Part shown: piece after piece, positions 8,814-17,160 of the stretch | Numbering within the stretch: the stretch's first letter is position 1 | How the letters are laid out: each line of letters opens with the position of its first letter | Source: Candidatus Methylobacter oryzae | GTDB taxonomy: Bacteria > Pseudomonadota > Gammaproteobacteria > Methylococcales > Methylomonadaceae | Assembly: GCF_003994235.2 (NCBI RefSeq) | Contig: NZ_RYFG02000026.1 | Location: 55,458 to 119,457, forward strand | DNA length: 64,000 bases | Direction of reading: 5' to 3' | Made by a program: the position numbers and the translations under genes | The notes under the pieces: generated by a model | Seen by the model: only the letters and a program-made list of their open reading frames with translations | Told to the model about the DNA's origin: nothing | Databases searched by the model: none

Positions 8814-9764
8814 CTAACCGTTCGGCGGCGAAGTATTCCGCCCTAGGATGGTATCCGTCAGGCAGGATTGGGGACATCGTAGGGCCAATTGATCGCGAAG
8901 GATTTCAGCGATCCGCAAGGCGCCAGGACCTGTTGCATCGCGGTCGGCGAAGATCAAGTACAGGGTCGACCAGCGTTCCGACCCCTCCTCCAGCGGGAGC
9001 GGTTTTAACTTTCCGGTGTCGAGTTCCAGACGGATGAGATCCTCAGCATACCAAGCATAACCTAGCCCTAGGCAAGCGGCACGAATCGAGGTAGCCTGCT
9101 GGCCCACGGTCCAGCGCTGCTCATTGAGCCAGCTGACTGTGCGCGTTCGCTCACGGCCAGTGTCACGAACCACCAGATGCCTGTGCTGACGCAAATCCGC
9201 CATCGTAAGCGGCCCTCTCAACTGATGTAGTGGATGGTCAGGGTGGGCGCTGGCGATGAAGCGCACTCGTATGAGAGGATCGCCGACAAATCCCGCCGGC
9301 ACCGTCGGACCGATACCCAGTTCGACAAGGCCCTCCTGCAATGCTTCATCGGTGCCACTCAGCACCGTCTCGATAAGCTCGATGCGCGTTTCGGGATGTT
9401 CATCGGAAAAGCGCGCCAAGGCTTCCAACAACAGCCAAGTGGGGAAAATGGTGTCCACGGCCAGTCGCAATTCTGGCTCCCAACCTGCCGCCAGGCTGGC
9501 CGCCACGTGTTCCAGACGCACGGCTTCCTCCATGAGTGTCTTTCCTCGTCGATACAACACTTGACCGACGCTGGTCAGCACTGCCTTTCGGCCCTGTATT
9601 TCGAAGACTTTAATGCCCAGCAACTGTTCCAGTTTATGCACCGCATAAGTCATCGTGGATTGGCTCTTGTGGAGTTGGTCAGCAGCCTGCGCATAGCCGC
9701 CCGCATCCACAACTGACACAAGCGCTCGCAACTGGTCCAGCGAAATTTTGGGGTTTGGGGTCAT
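8814..9764 (-). CDS. LysR-family transcriptional regulator
   Basis: A 316-residue regulator. The N-terminal winged helix-turn-helix (ISLDQLRALVSVVDAGGYAQAADQLHKSQ) is followed by the periplasmic-binding-protein-like effector domain (from about residue 90). The ATG at 9764 gives the usual LysR N-terminus; an extra 16 codons upstream are unlikely. The C-terminal ~20 residues are unusual (ending TSPPNG) and may be altered by the neighbouring degraded DNA. The coding sequence is visibly richer in G+C than most of the window. The usual divergent target gene is not obvious: the next gene on the plus strand starts 175 bp away. Effector and target are unknown. Confidence 0.88.
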   Translation of the reverse strand: MTPNPKISLDQLRALVSVVDAGGYAQAADQLHKSQSTMTYAVHKLEQLLGIKVFEIQGRKAVLTSVGQVLYRRGKTLMEEAVRLEHVAASLAAGWEPELRLAVDTIFPTWLLLEALARFSDEHPETRIELIETVLSGTDEALQEGLVELGIGPTVPAGFVGDPLIRVRFIASAHPDHPLHQLRGPLTMADLRQHRHLVVRDTGRERTRTVSWLNEQRWTVGQQATSIRAACLGLGYAWYAEDLIRLELDTGKLKPLPLEEGSERWSTLYLIFADRDATGPGALRIAEILRDQLALRCPQSCLTDTILGRNTSPPNG

Positions 9765-9938
9765 ATTGATCGATGAATTCGATAGGTATGAGCGAATTTT
9801 AGCGCTTTTCAATCCTAATAATCAATAGTTTAATACAACTCCGATGTTTGACACTTTATGAGGAGCAGACAACAAGGAAGTCAAACGTCATACCTGAAAG
9901 ATATTTTAATACCCCATTATTTTTATAGAGATTAAATC

Positions 9939-10307
9939 ATGTCATTGAAAAAAGTATTTATCGCATTCGCTCTGTTTTTCGCCATGCTGGGCTTTTCCGG
10001 CGCAACTTTCGCCACGGAAGCCAAAGTTAACGTGTCTGACTCGTTGAAAGAAGTCGACGCCAAAATCCAAATCGCTTTAGAGGCCGTTCCTGCAGGTAAT
10101 GCAGAACAACTGACTACCTTAATCGCAGACGCTAGCGAAAAAGCTAAAGAACTGGACGCCAACTACAAATTTGACTTTGAACGCACCAAAGTGCAAAAAA
10201 TCCTGAGAAAAGCTCGCGATGCCGCGAGAAAATCGGATTTTCCAGGTGCTGCGCAAGAATTGAAAGCAGCTCGCGAAGGATTTGCCAATCTGAAATCTTT
10301 CATTTAA
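9939..10307 (+). CDS. Small exported helical protein of unknown function
   Basis: A 122-residue protein with a clear Sec signal peptide (MSLKKVFIAFALFFAMLGFS, cleavage near ATFATEA). The mature domain is short, highly charged and helical (KEVDAKIQIALEAVPAGN, then EKAKELDANYKFDFERTKVQK). It ends in a basic helix, KARDAARKSDFPGAAQELKA. It should reside in the periplasm. I do not recognise the family with certainty; the layout resembles small periplasmic helical-hairpin proteins. The start ATG at 9939 follows a GAGATT stretch. The gene stands alone and is followed by structured sequence and a good terminator, so it is probably a monocistronic, well-expressed transcript. Confidence 0.8.
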   Translation: MSLKKVFIAFALFFAMLGFSGATFATEAKVNVSDSLKEVDAKIQIALEAVPAGNAEQLTTLIADASEKAKELDANYKFDFERTKVQKILRKARDAARKSDFPGAAQELKAAREGFANLKSFI

Positions 10308-10326
10308 GAACTTAGACACTTTATGT

Positions 10327-10379
10327 GGTGGTCACTCCGTCGGTTACCTCCTCATTAGCCGTTTGAGCGAGTGACCACC
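10327..10379. repeat. 11-bp perfect inverted repeat after the exported-protein gene
   Basis: GGTGGTCACTC at 10327-10337 pairs with GAGTGACCACC at 10369-10379 around a 31-nt loop. There is no U-tract, so it is a stable RNA hairpin rather than a terminator. It may protect the 3' end of the mRNA or belong to a small RNA ending at the terminator at 10474-10507. Confidence 0.6.
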
Positions 10380-10473
10380 GTAGCAGTCGAAGTCGATCCT
10401 TCTCAGGACTTTTTGATTCTTCGAAGTAAAGGGATCGGTCTCGGAATCTTTGATTCTGAGATCAAAACCATCC

Positions 10474-10507
10474 AGCCTCTCTACTTCTAGTCGAGGGGCT
10501 TTTTTTT
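10474..10507 (+). terminator. Rho-independent terminator
   Basis: AGCCTCTCTAC and GTCGAGGGGCT form an 11-bp stem with one U-G pair and one mismatch around TTCTA. Seven T residues follow at once. It ends the transcript of the small exported protein, about 165 bp after its stop codon. Confidence 0.8.
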
Positions 10508-10576
10508 GTTTCCGCAATCAAACATTGCATAAATGAAATGAATATTTTCCAATTGAACTTCAGCGAGGCTACCTAA

Positions 10577-11707
10577 TTGAGCCTGAATAGTTACCAGACA
10601 GTCAACCGAGAACAGCTAGCCAAAGATATTAAACAGCTGTATCTGCAAGCGCAGGCCGACATGGGACCGGAAGATTTTCGCCATATGAAGCGGATGGAGC
10701 GCTGGGGCCAAGCCTGTTCATTGTTGGGGTATGCGACGGCATGGATAGCTCCCAATCTCGTGTCCGCGCTGCTGATCAGTCAGGGTAGTTTTACCCGTTG
10801 GACTCAAGCTGCGCATCCGATCCAGCATCGCAGTTACGACAAAATCGACAGCACCAGTACGCGTTACCAAAGCAAAGGCTTCGCTAAAGGCTGGCGCCGT
10901 TTTCTGGATTGGCCGGACTGGATGACGCCGGCGGGTTGGCACCACGAACACGACGTCCTGCATCACTACCGCCTTGGCGAGACGGCCGATCCCAACAATG
11001 CCCAGCACAACATGGAATGGCTGCGACAGTCGAAATTACCGATGTGGTTACGCTACGCGATCATGGCATTTTTCTCGGGCGTTTGGAAGCTTAGCTATTA
11101 CACCCCACGCACCCACAAAGAATTACGCCTTAACGAATATCGGCACCAGCATCAGCCCGCACCCACGATGACCCGCATCGACGCCTGGAGTTTATTCACT
11201 CCACAGGGCCGAGGCTTGTGGTTAAAAAGCATTCTGCCCTATGTCGCTTACCGCTTTGTATTGCTGCCGGCGCTATTTCTGCCATTAGGAAGTGTTGCCG
11301 TGACCAGTGTGTTATTGAATTCCGTATTGGCGGAAATCCTGACCAACATCCACAGCTTTCTGGTGATGATGCCCAACCATGCCGGCGACGATGTGATGAG
11401 CTTCGATGAAAAGGCGCACAGCAAGGGCGAATTTTACCTGCGCCAAATACTCGGCTCGGTCAACTATCCGACCGGCTCCAATGCCAACGACTTCCTCTAC
11501 GGTTGGCTGAACTACCAGATCAAACATCACCTATGGCCGGATTTGCCACTCAGCCAGTATCAGAAGTTGCAACCGCAGGTTAAGGCCCTCTGCGAGAAGC
11601 ACGGTATTCCGTACTGCCAGGATTCGGTATTCAAAAGGCTGCGCAAAGCCGTCGACATTATGGTCGGTAAAACCTCAATGTTGAAACCGGCGGAGGCGGG
11701 TGCTTGA
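10577..11707 (+). CDS. Membrane fatty acid desaturase
   Basis: A 376-residue integral membrane di-iron desaturase that introduces a double bond into a fatty acyl chain. The three histidine boxes are visible: WHHEHDVLHHY (near 120), NIHSFLVMMPNH (near 260) and YQIKHHLWPDLP (near 315). Hydrophobic segments lie between them. The start is a TTG at 10577, preceded by GAGG about 8 bases upstream; the first in-frame ATG would remove conserved N-terminal sequence. It is flanked by a terminator and an insertion sequence, so it is probably transcribed alone. Acyl substrate (phospholipid, CoA or ACP) and regiospecificity cannot be told from the sequence. Confidence 0.9.
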   Translation: MSLNSYQTVNREQLAKDIKQLYLQAQADMGPEDFRHMKRMERWGQACSLLGYATAWIAPNLVSALLISQGSFTRWTQAAHPIQHRSYDKIDSTSTRYQSKGFAKGWRRFLDWPDWMTPAGWHHEHDVLHHYRLGETADPNNAQHNMEWLRQSKLPMWLRYAIMAFFSGVWKLSYYTPRTHKELRLNEYRHQHQPAPTMTRIDAWSLFTPQGRGLWLKSILPYVAYRFVLLPALFLPLGSVAVTSVLLNSVLAEILTNIHSFLVMMPNHAGDDVMSFDEKAHSKGEFYLRQILGSVNYPTGSNANDFLYGWLNYQIKHHLWPDLPLSQYQKLQPQVKALCEKHGIPYCQDSVFKRLRKAVDIMVGKTSMLKPAEAGA

Positions 11708-12111
11708 AACTGTGAAATTTCAAGTCCTACACCAGAATTATGCACAAAAAAATAACATAAGTTATTGATTTTTATTTTATATCAGCTACTATCCAAAATT
11801 TGATCAATCCGATCAATTTGCCCAAAAATTAGGCCGCGCTAAACGAAATACTGTCTTCATGCATGCGATTTTACTCTCTCCTTAAGCTTGTGATAGAACT
11901 TAAAGACTGGGTTAATGAGCAGATTTGTTTGCTTCATTCGAGCTTGCCGCCGCCAATCGCCTGAATTGTCAAACGGCCGGTCGAACCCTGTTACAGCCGA
12001 TTAGTAATCAACAAGCTCAACGTCGGATTTGGCCGATGTAAAGTGCCTCCGAACGTCTGCTCTACTCAGTTATCTGCCACAGGGAGCCAGAATTGTTGAA
12101 TGCCCGCTTTG
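11708..12111. other. Gene-free gap before the insertion sequence
   Basis: About 400 bp with no frame resembling a protein and no clear repeat. It contains only short, unrelated open frames. It runs straight into the left inverted repeat of the insertion sequence. Confidence 0.5.
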
Positions 12112-12134
12112 GGTCCAGGCTGTGTAAAAACGCC
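12112..12134 (+). repeat. Left terminal inverted repeat of the IS1182-type element
   Basis: A 23-bp sequence with core TGTGTAAAAACGCC, which matches the reverse complement of 13777-13799 at 20 positions. It lies 43 bp upstream of the transposase start. Confidence 0.8.
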
Positions 12135-12177
12135 TCATCTGTTAACATAGGGTCACGACCATCAACCGGGAGTGCAG

Positions 12178-13617
12178 ATGAAACGCTTCATTCAAAGTGC
12201 AGACCGAACCCAGGTCACCTTATTTCCTGAGCAACTGGAAGATTATGTGAGTGACGACAATCCTGTTCGCGTTGTCGATGTGTTTGTCGAGCAACTGCAT
12301 CTGGGATCATTAGGATTTACCAGGGTTACGCCCCTAAAAACCGGACGGCCCGCCTATCATCCCGCCGTCCTGCTTAAGCTTTATATCTACGGTTACTTGA
12401 ACCGCATTCAATCCAGTCGCCGACTGGAGCGTGAAAGCCAACGTAACCTGGAGCTGATTTGGCTCATGGAACGCTTGACGCCGGACTTCAAAACCATCGC
12501 CAACTTCCGCAAGGACAATGGCCCTGCTATCCGTAAAGTTTGTAGCCAATTTGTCATGCTTTGCCGACAGCTCAACTTATTGACGGAAGCGACGGTGGCC
12601 ATCGATGGCAGCAAATTCAAAGCCGTCAACAACCGCGACAACAACTTCACGACCAACAAGATCAAACGACGCCGAGAGCAAATCGAAGCCAGCATAGAAC
12701 GCTATCTGTCGGCTCTGGAAACAGCTGACCGCCAAGAGCCTGCCGATTTTACCGAAGCTAAAGTCCAGCGTTTGAAAGAAAAGCTCGATAAGTTGAAAGC
12801 ACAAATGGCGAAACTCGATACCATCGAAACCGAATTGCAAAAGACCCCGGATAAGCAGATTTCCTTGACCGATCCGGATGCGCGCTCCATGGCGACCAGC
12901 GGCCGCGGCAGTGGTATGGTGGGCTATAACGTCCAGACTGCGGTCGACACCAAAAATCATCTGATTGTGGTTCACGAAGTCACCAACGTCGGTCATGATC
13001 GCAGCCAGTTAGCGAACATGGCCCAGCAAGCCAAAGACGCTCTGGGCGTTTCTGGTCTCAATGTGGTGGCTGACCGAGGTTACTTTAGCGGCGAAGAAGT
13101 CCGCAAATGCCATGAAGCCGGCATTACCGCTTTCGTCCCCAAGTGTGTGACCTCGGGAGCCAAGGCTGACGGACGATTTGATAAGGCCGATTTTATTTAC
13201 GACGCGTCCCAGAATGAATATCGATGTCCGGCCGGCCAGCGCTTGATCTGGCGATTTTCCACCGTTGAACACGGATTAACGCTCAATAAATACTGGAGTT
13301 CTTATTGTCCCCAATGCCCAATCAAGTCTCAATGTACACCAAGCCCCTATCGGCGAGTGAGCCGGTGGTAGCATGAAGAGGTTCTCGATGCGATGCAGGC
13401 ACGTTTGGACAAGGCGCCCGACAGCATGCGCATCCGGCGGCAAACCGTGGAGCATCCGTTTGGCACGCTCAAGGCCTGGATGGGATCAACTCATTTTTTG
13501 ACCAAGACACTGAAAAACGTCGGCACGGAGATGAGCTTGCATGTACTGGCTTACAATATGAAGCGGGTGATGAATCTAATGGGAACCACCATCTTGATGG
13601 AAGCCATGATGGCCTGA
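12178..13617 (+). pseudogene. IS1182-family transposase, interrupted by an in-frame TAG
   Basis: The frame encodes MKRFIQSADRTQVTLFPEQL onwards, the typical IS1182 N-terminus, with DDE-type segments TVAIDGSKFKAVN and VVADRGYFSGEE. It runs without shift to 13617, but codon 13369-13371 is TAG (RRVSRW-stop-HEEVLDAMQA). Relatives usually have a Glu there, so a single GAG-to-TAG change explains it. The C-terminal 82 codons, including RRQTVEHPFGTLKAWMG with the last catalytic Glu region, lie beyond the stop. The start ATG at 12178 follows GGGAG with 5-bp spacing. Without readthrough the product lacks its third catalytic residue. Confidence 0.88.
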
Positions 13618-13776
13618 TGGCCATTGAGTGTGCTTTTTTCGTCGTATAACTCTGGCTAACAAGGGGCTTTGAACAGTAGCAATCAATAAAACTTAAAAGT
13701 TAGCCGATCCAGAATCGGATCATCACATGAGTTAATTTGAGTGAATTGCGCTAAACGCCGACCATTTCATTTTTCG

Positions 13777-13799
13777 GGCGTTTTTACACGGCCTGGGTC
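13777..13799 (-). repeat. Right terminal inverted repeat of the IS1182-type element
   Basis: Reverse complement of the left end with three differences. It sits 159 bp after the last transposase codon. The 159 bp between are non-coding and contain no passenger gene. Confidence 0.8.
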
Positions 13800-14038
13800 G
13801 AAAACAGCCAATCAACATCAGATTCAATACATAGAATATACTGAACACCGCCACCCGGCTAAAGGGAGTTGTACCAAGACAACCCGCCATGATCGGAACC
13901 CTAAGCTTGAGTCTAATACCTACACAGTTCTCTCAAGCAAGTTTTTTTTCTTCAATTGTTTTATATATTGAAAGTGGCTGGCGGTTTACTGAAGCGAAAT
14001 CCCAAAATCTATAAATTTATTAAAGAGATATTTCAGGC

Positions 14039-14363
14039 ATGAACTTAAACGCCCCACTCAGCAACTTTGTACTCTACCAAACCGATAATGCCAACCCCGT
14101 ATCGAAATAGATTTGCAGAATGAATCGGTCTGGTTAACCTAAGCAATACTCGCTGAGCTATTCCAAACCAACAAACAGAATATCAGCCTGCATTTAAAAA
14201 ATATCTTTGCCAAAAGAGAGTTGACGGAAGATCGAGTCGTCAAAAAATACTTGATAACTGCCTCCAACAACAAGCAATACCGCATCAAGTATATAATCTT
14301 GAAGCCATTATCGCCGTCGGTTATCGGGTCAAATTCCATCGCTGCACCCGGTTTTACCGCTAG
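14039..14363 (+). pseudogene. RhuM-family gene remnant (virulence-protein/DNA-binding family)
   Basis: It begins ATG at 14039 with NFVLYQTDNANP. It needs a frameshift near 14100, then reads IEIDLQNESVWLT, a TAA at 14140-14142 where CAA is expected, and AELFQTNKQNISLHLKNIF. After a second shift near 14293 it continues YNLEAIIAVGYRVKFH and stops at 14363. These pieces are the conserved N-terminal part of RhuM-like proteins, which normally run to about 330 residues and are often found in accessory islands. One premature stop, two shifts and loss of the C-terminal two thirds make it clearly dead. It lies 240 bp beyond the insertion sequence. Confidence 0.85.
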
Positions 14364-14475
14364 GCTGCCGGGCGCTTGTAACGAATATCTGGTGTTCACT
14401 ATGTCTCGTTCCCACGCGTTGCGCTCGTCGTTATCCCCCCTGTTCGAAACCTCATGAACCAATTTACTTGTAAAC

Positions 14476-16245
14476 CTACCCGCTAACACGTGCAATACGC
14501 AACGCATTAACCTTATCGATCAGCATCTGCCTGATAGATGGTTCTGCAGGTTCGTTACCGCTCAATCTCGTACTATCACCATCCAACTTAACCAAAAAAT
14601 CTTCGTTCTCGGTAAAAATACTGACGATGTCGCGATTATCGCCGCGGCGGTGGGCAATGTATTTCGGCGGCGTTTTATGTTCGCCCAATAAAATCCCATT
14701 CCAATCCGTATAACATTGCCGGCCGGAAACCATGCCTTGCAAGCTGTTGAATATATCGATCTGCTGGTATTGATTGTTTTCAACGCCGGCATTGACGCCG
14801 TCGGCGATAATCAAAGGTACTTTGGCGGCGGCCTTGAATTGCCCATAGTTATCGACTTCGGCTTTTTTTAACGGCGTCATCGAATGATGGTCGCCGACAA
14901 TAACCAATAGCCCGTTATCGAAAAACCTTTCGGCTTGAAGCTGTTGATAGAAGCGGCCTATTTGTTTGTCGGTGTACCTGATCGCTTCCGACTCGGATTT
15001 ATCTTTATTTTCCGGATTAATATAAGGATGATGGCTGCTGACGGTTTTTATGAAAATAAAAAATTTCTTGCCGTTATTTTGCTTAACCCTGTCCAATGCT
15101 CTTACGTACAGCGCTTCATCAGGGGCCGCCTGAAAATGAAAGCGCTCCCATTTGTCGTACTCGGGCTGGTCGTGCCCTTCAATATAGTTAAAGCCAATGC
15201 TCCTAGCCCAGTTGCCGGTATTGCCGAATTCAAGATCGGCGGTCGTTAAAAACTCGGTCTTATATCCGTATTTCTTTAATATATTTGGTAATGAATTTGG
15301 GATACTAAAAAAACTGTGGAATGAGGTACCGCCGTCGTCCGAATAACTGGATGGCGGATAAATCGGCTGCAATCCGGTCAATAAGGCTATTTCGCCATCC
15401 TCGGTTATAAAACCGTTTGCATAAAAATTCTTGAAAGCTTGATTTTGGCCGGCAATTAAATCGATGTTCGGCGTCCAGTTATTAATACCTGAAAAGTATT
15501 GGCTTTGGTAAGTCGAAAGCGATTCCACCATCAAAATAATAATATTTTTATACCCAGAGGGCATAAGTAGGGTTTGATCGGGCAAGCTGCTCAATTCAGT
15601 TTGCTTGCCGGTTTCAACCGAACAATACGATTGCTCATTAAAATTGAAAGCTTTTAAAAACTTATCGCTGTAAGCCGACGATTCCGAAAGGATAGTTAAA
15701 TTGTAGTCGATAACGTTTTTATAAATCCACGAATGAGCGTATTTTTGGTTATCGGAAAAACCCGAGATTAATGGCAAAGCGGCGATAATAAATAAAGGTA
15801 TTTTTCGGTAACGCCGGCTCGTTATTTTCCGTTTACTAAAAGAAAATAGAATCAATGGAATAACAATAACGGCAATAATAAATAAAAAACCGATATTATT
15901 TATTCCATATATTTGCTGAATATATTTATAGGAGTAATCGGCATATTTTATTGCGTCACCAACCGCCAGATGCGTATTGAAGTTAACAATAATCAAGTAA
16001 TCGATTATATAAACGGCAAATAGAATAACGGCTAATACTCTAAGCAGCGCAGTACATAATCGATTAACTTGCGGCAAAAACGACAGATAGAGCAGTAATG
16101 CCAAACCGGAATAAAGTATCGCATCATTCGCCAAAACCTGGCAGAAGCCTAATAGCCGGGTCGTTGTGTAATGATAAATAAAATCATCAACGTATAAACC
16201 TTTTAAGACTAACGGAGCGACGAGCAGCAGAATGAATTTAATCAT
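14476..16245 (-). CDS. LTA-synthase-like membrane sulfatase / phosphoglycerol transferase family protein
   Basis: A 589-residue protein with about five N-terminal membrane spans (to residue ~170) and an extracytoplasmic alkaline-phosphatase-fold domain. The domain begins NIIILMVESLS and has the metal-binding core (GEIALLTG with the nucleophile region, then VGDHHSMTP). In Gram-negative bacteria such enzymes transfer phosphoglycerol or phosphoethanolamine to envelope glycans. The position of the usual nucleophile Thr is taken by ITEDGEIAL, so the exact residue should be checked. The linker just before the catalytic domain (ELSSLPDQTLLMPSGYK) is encoded by a copy of the dispersed palindromic repeat. 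The gene is followed by the remnant block and preceded by tsaB. Confidence 0.82.
   Translation of the reverse strand: MIKFILLLVAPLVLKGLYVDDFIYHYTTTRLLGFCQVLANDAILYSGLALLLYLSFLPQVNRLCTALLRVLAVILFAVYIIDYLIIVNFNTHLAVGDAIKYADYSYKYIQQIYGINNIGFLFIIAVIVIPLILFSFSKRKITSRRYRKIPLFIIAALPLISGFSDNQKYAHSWIYKNVIDYNLTILSESSAYSDKFLKAFNFNEQSYCSVETGKQTELSSLPDQTLLMPSGYKNIIILMVESLSTYQSQYFSGINNWTPNIDLIAGQNQAFKNFYANGFITEDGEIALLTGLQPIYPPSSYSDDGGTSFHSFFSIPNSLPNILKKYGYKTEFLTTADLEFGNTGNWARSIGFNYIEGHDQPEYDKWERFHFQAAPDEALYVRALDRVKQNNGKKFFIFIKTVSSHHPYINPENKDKSESEAIRYTDKQIGRFYQQLQAERFFDNGLLVIVGDHHSMTPLKKAEVDNYGQFKAAAKVPLIIADGVNAGVENNQYQQIDIFNSLQGMVSGRQCYTDWNGILLGEHKTPPKYIAHRRGDNRDIVSIFTENEDFLVKLDGDSTRLSGNEPAEPSIRQMLIDKVNALRIARVSG
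15546..15602 (-). repeat. Palindromic repeat family P, copy 1 (inside the sulfatase gene)
   Basis: About 57 bp, closely matching copies at 19364 and 50086. It contains TTGAGCAGC...CGATCAA, an imperfect version of the 8-bp palindrome of the family, and the CCC/GGG mini-hairpin in ATGCCCTCTGGGTAT. It is read in frame and gives ELSSLPDQTLLMPSGYK, in the linker before the catalytic domain. Confidence 0.8.
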
Positions 16246-16280
16246 ACTTAATAAATAATGAACTCAGGTTGGTAAAATGC

Positions 16281-16967
16281 TTATTGACGCTCCGATTCTT
16301 TCTTTGCCACTTTATCGCGCAGATAAACCGGCATGGCCTGTTCTACCGGAACGCCCTGCCCCAGTTCAAAATCTCTCGCCCCCAAGCGGGCTATTGCCCC
16401 GGCCCTGGGTAACATATCCGTTTGATAACGGCTGACGCACTCGGCCAAACGCGCCGTTAATTGCTGGTGGTAAACACCCCAGCCTGAACCGATCCCTACG
16501 CCGGTCAGGTCGGGAAACTCAACCGCATCGGCAGGCGTCACCGCTTCGTCGCCGACCAACTCGGCATAGCCTTGGTCGTCGCGCCGGTAAACGCCCCAGA
16601 ATATCTCGCCCATCCGCGCATCCATCGCAACAAACGCGACATTCTCGTCATTATGATCGAAAAAGTCCTGTGCAATGGCCGCCAAAGTGGAGACAGGAAC
16701 AACCGGCAACTCGGCGCCCAAAGCAATGCCCTGAATCACGCCGGTCGCGATGCGTACGCCGGTGAACGATCCGGGGCCGCGACTGAATGCCAGCGCATCC
16801 AACTGCTGCGGTTTTAAGCCGGCTTCAGTCATTAATGAATCGATCATCGGCAAAATCAGTTGGGTATGTTTTTGCGGCGCCAACTCAAAGCGCTCTTTTA
16901 CTTCGCCATCAATAAACAGCGCTACCGAACAGGCTTCGGTTGACGTTTCTACTGCCAGTAATTTCAT
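16281..16967 (-). CDS. tsaB: tRNA threonylcarbamoyladenosine biosynthesis protein TsaB
   Basis: A 228-residue scaffold partner of TsaD in forming threonylcarbamoyladenosine at position 37 of ANN-decoding tRNAs. It shows the ASKHA-fold N-terminus MKLLAVETSTEACSVAL and the conserved FSRGPGSFTGVRIATG segment at about residue 60, and has the usual length. As in many gammaproteobacteria it sits next to a yoaA-type helicase gene on the same strand; here 193 bp separate them, so it may have its own promoter. Confidence 0.95.
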   Translation of the reverse strand: MKLLAVETSTEACSVALFIDGEVKERFELAPQKHTQLILPMIDSLMTEAGLKPQQLDALAFSRGPGSFTGVRIATGVIQGIALGAELPVVPVSTLAAIAQDFFDHNDENVAFVAMDARMGEIFWGVYRRDDQGYAELVGDEAVTPADAVEFPDLTGVGIGSGWGVYHQQLTARLAECVSRYQTDMLPRAGAIARLGARDFELGQGVPVEQAMPVYLRDKVAKKESERQ

Positions 16968-17160
16968 TATTTAGTCTCTTGCTTATAATTTGTTCAGCGG
17001 ATGATAGCCGTGAATGGCGGTTATCGAGTGGTGAGTTCAGAAGGTCATCGTTAAATATTGATGTTGCATTTAAGCAGAGAATAGCGGTGCAAGCTCCGCT
17101 TGCTCCGGCAGGCAAAACCTGTACTCCGATCGATCTCGCAACACAGGCTATTTTCTGTTT

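Larger units (their letters stand above)
12112..13799 (+). mobile_element. IS1182-family insertion sequence, probably inactive
   Basis: About 1.69 kb bounded by imperfect 23-bp terminal inverted repeats: 12112-12134 (GGTCCAGGCTGTGTAAAAAC...) and 13777-13799, agreeing at 20 of 23 positions. It holds one transposase gene, whose product is of the IS1182 group (DDE type). The similarity may run 4-5 bp beyond these limits, so the exact ends and any target duplication are not fixed. The transposase carries an in-frame stop, so the copy is probably dead unless read through or helped in trans. Confidence 0.85.
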
